A stretch of DNA of 64,000 nt. It comes from Marinobacterium sp. LSUCC0821 (lineage in GTDB: Bacteria > Pseudomonadota > Gammaproteobacteria > Pseudomonadales > Balneatricaceae). The stretch spans positions 1,701,501-1,765,500 of the forward strand of contig NZ_CP051666.1 of NCBI RefSeq assembly GCF_012848475.1, in the 5' to 3' direction. Position numbers and translations under genes: made by a program. Positions within the stretch are counted from its first letter, which is position 1; every line of letters begins with the position of its first letter. The notes below the pieces were generated by a model, which was not told the DNA's origin, did not search any database, and worked only from the letters and a program-made list of their open reading frames with translations. Of the stretch, positions 62,668 to 64,000 are shown one piece after another.

Positions 62668-63947
62668 CGCTTCTGTAATTTATCTATTAATTCTGGTTCA
62701 TCAAGCAACTTGAGAAACTCAATGATTTGCTCGATCTCGCTCTCGTTCAATCCAAGGGGCTTCAAATCCACTGAACGTTTAATTCGCTCTAACTCCCGTT
62801 TATCGTTAAAGCCGATCCAATCAATTACTTCGATATGCGGAGCATTGGGTAAAACCGCCTGCTTACGATCATAATTTTCGAGCGCTTGAATTGGGTTGTT
62901 ATGATGTTGAATCATCCCTTTTAAACTTGCATAGGCACCGTTATGACCATAAGGCGAGGTAAATGAAAGATTGCGCAGGGTAGGCACACGAAATGCGTAT
63001 GCGTCATCTGCATTATTCGTCACGCCCATACGTCCCACATCACGAGCCCATGGATCCCATTGACGAGTTCGACCAGGCCCCATGGGAGGCATGGCCAGGG
63101 AGTAGAATTTGCCATCACTAAAGAGCGGTCCTGAGTGACACTCTCCACATTGACCCTTGCCATAAAAAAGCTCCATTCCTTGGCGTTGATCACTGGTCAG
63201 ATCAACGGATTCTCCACGGGAGAGCTTATCAATAGGGGCATTGAAACTACGAAACTCAGAGTTGATGTAGTCTCCAATCGCATTCGTTAGATGTGTAATA
63301 TGGGTGTCGCGTCTATTCTGAAGCTCGGGATAGGCCGCTTTAATCAAAGCCCAGTAGTTATCTTCTGCAATAACCCGTTCAACAATTACAGGCCAAGCAT
63401 AATCAATACGCTGCCTCACAGCGCCAATAACTTCATTCTCACCTGTATTACCAGCCATCTCGAACTGGGCAGTCAACGGGAGGGTCGCCTGGACCGCAGA
63501 CAGACTTTTCAAGCCGTGTGGCAGCCAAGCCTCTGCTGGACTGTTAAATCCAGAGGGTGCGTCAGGATCTATTGAGATACGTCCATCCCAAAACTGTGCT
63601 GTTATAGACTTGTGACCGAGATTGAAAAGATGCGGTGAATGGCGAGGAACTCGTTTCTTAATTCCACTATTAGCTATTCGCTCGGTGCCAATGCCCATAG
63701 CACCTTCACCTAGCCCTAGCGACAATCCATCACCGGTTCCAAAATCAGGGTGATGGCAGGTCTGACAAGATATATTTTTGTTACCACTAAGTATCTCATC
63801 AGCAAAGAGTTTTCGGCCTAACTCGACAGCTTCAGGACGAGTGGTAAGATAGTCATCTATAACTATAGGCGGCCAAGGTAACTGCGCCGATACAGGCAAA
63901 GAGAAGAGAATAAAAATGGTAAAGAATTTAGCTTTAACGATCTGCAT
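62664..63947 (-). CDS. Diheme cytochrome c peroxidase/MauG-like protein
   Basis: This 427-residue periplasmic protein has a signal peptide (FFTIFILFSLPVSAQ) and two heme motifs, CQTCHH near the N-terminal third and CGECHS in the second half. TLRNLSFTSPYGHNGAYASL is the MauG/CcpA-type C-terminal signature. Members reduce peroxide or oxidise protein substrates. An upstream ATG at 63998 is possible but would not give a signal peptide at the right place. It is followed directly by the YeiH-like gene; upstream genes lie beyond the window. Confidence 0.88.
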   Translation of the reverse strand: MQIVKAKFFTIFILFSLPVSAQLPWPPIVIDDYLTTRPEAVELGRKLFADEILSGNKNISCQTCHHPDFGTGDGLSLGLGEGAMGIGTERIANSGIKKRVPRHSPHLFNLGHKSITAQFWDGRISIDPDAPSGFNSPAEAWLPHGLKSLSAVQATLPLTAQFEMAGNTGENEVIGAVRQRIDYAWPVIVERVIAEDNYWALIKAAYPELQNRRDTHITHLTNAIGDYINSEFRSFNAPIDKLSRGESVDLTSDQRQGMELFYGKGQCGECHSGPLFSDGKFYSLAMPPMGPGRTRQWDPWARDVGRMGVTNNADDAYAFRVPTLRNLSFTSPYGHNGAYASLKGMIQHHNNPIQALENYDRKQAVLPNAPHIEVIDWIGFNDKRELERIKRSVDLKPLGLNESEIEQIIEFLKLLDEPELIDKLQKR

Positions 63948-64000
63948 CGCTATATCAACTCCGGTATTTGCTGTCGATGTTGAAGATGCAAAAAACATGA

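Overview
The window is a chromosomal segment of a marine-type gammaproteobacterium, most like the Oceanospirillales. The call rests on gene order and family content: yicC/rph/crc/pyrE as in pseudomonads, cydABX-cydDC with an FNR box, glnK-amtB behind a sigma-54 promoter and NtrC sites, a dctPQM TRAP transporter, RluF, UbiK, a Zn-protease/RimK fusion and a Cpx-type system. Base composition is moderate and even. I see no phage, insertion sequence, CRISPR array or rRNA operon, and I cannot name a genus.

Layout. 1-4016 (minus): RND efflux pump, cut by the window edge, with its adaptor. 4138-11931 (minus): a fatty-acid/acyl-CoA operon (hydroxyacyl-CoA dehydrogenase, acyl-CoA ligase, EtfB, EtfA, acyl-CoA dehydrogenase, ETF-quinone oxidoreductase), with a divergent AraC-type regulator, a metallo-beta-lactamase-fold hydrolase and a MaoC hydratase at 12098-14708. 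14701-19745: DUF3429 protein, peroxiredoxin, a decayed GlcG/HbpS remnant, yicC, rph, crc and pyrE. 19729-22294: molybdate ABC transporter. 22448-28614: cytochrome bd oxidase and its CydDC assembly exporter. 28744-32211: sigma-54-driven dicarboxylate TRAP transporter.

32276-39592 is the most unusual part. A polytopic membrane protein is divergent from an operon with two CydA-like membrane proteins (the first carrying a C-terminal cytochrome c domain), a monoheme cytochrome, a flavocytochrome c sulfide dehydrogenase flavoprotein and a diheme cytochrome, followed by an FNR-type regulator. Their 465-bp intergenic region holds two ATTAG-N6-CTAAT palindromes (a third lies before a DUF2892 gene at 47015), two FNR-like palindromes and a candidate small RNA ending in a strong terminator.

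39579-48229: methyltransferase, rhodanese, RimK fusion, a solute-binding protein paired with a diguanylate cyclase (NspS/MbaA-like), an EamA exporter, DUF2892 protein and pyrC. 48276-48863: tRNA-Arg(CCG) preceded by three tRNA-derived degenerate repeats and interspersed with two copies of a multi-hairpin element whose stems covary. 48881-56547: RluF, a Rap1a-like protein, an FNR-controlled secreted peptide plus rhodanese, cytochrome c5, Rep helicase, a frameshifted comM and UbiK. 56633-59017: NtrC/sigma-54-controlled glnK-amtB plus a second PII gene. 59043-61570: Cpx-like kinase and regulator with a divergent Spy/CpxP-like gene and CpxR box. 61690-63947: YeiH-family exporter and a MauG-like diheme peroxidase.

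Recurring themes are respiratory flexibility under low oxygen (bd oxidase, FNR sites, CydDC) and handling of reduced sulfur (FCSD, two periplasmic rhodaneses, DUF2892, a YeiH-family exporter). All functional assignments come from reading motifs and context; no database search was possible.
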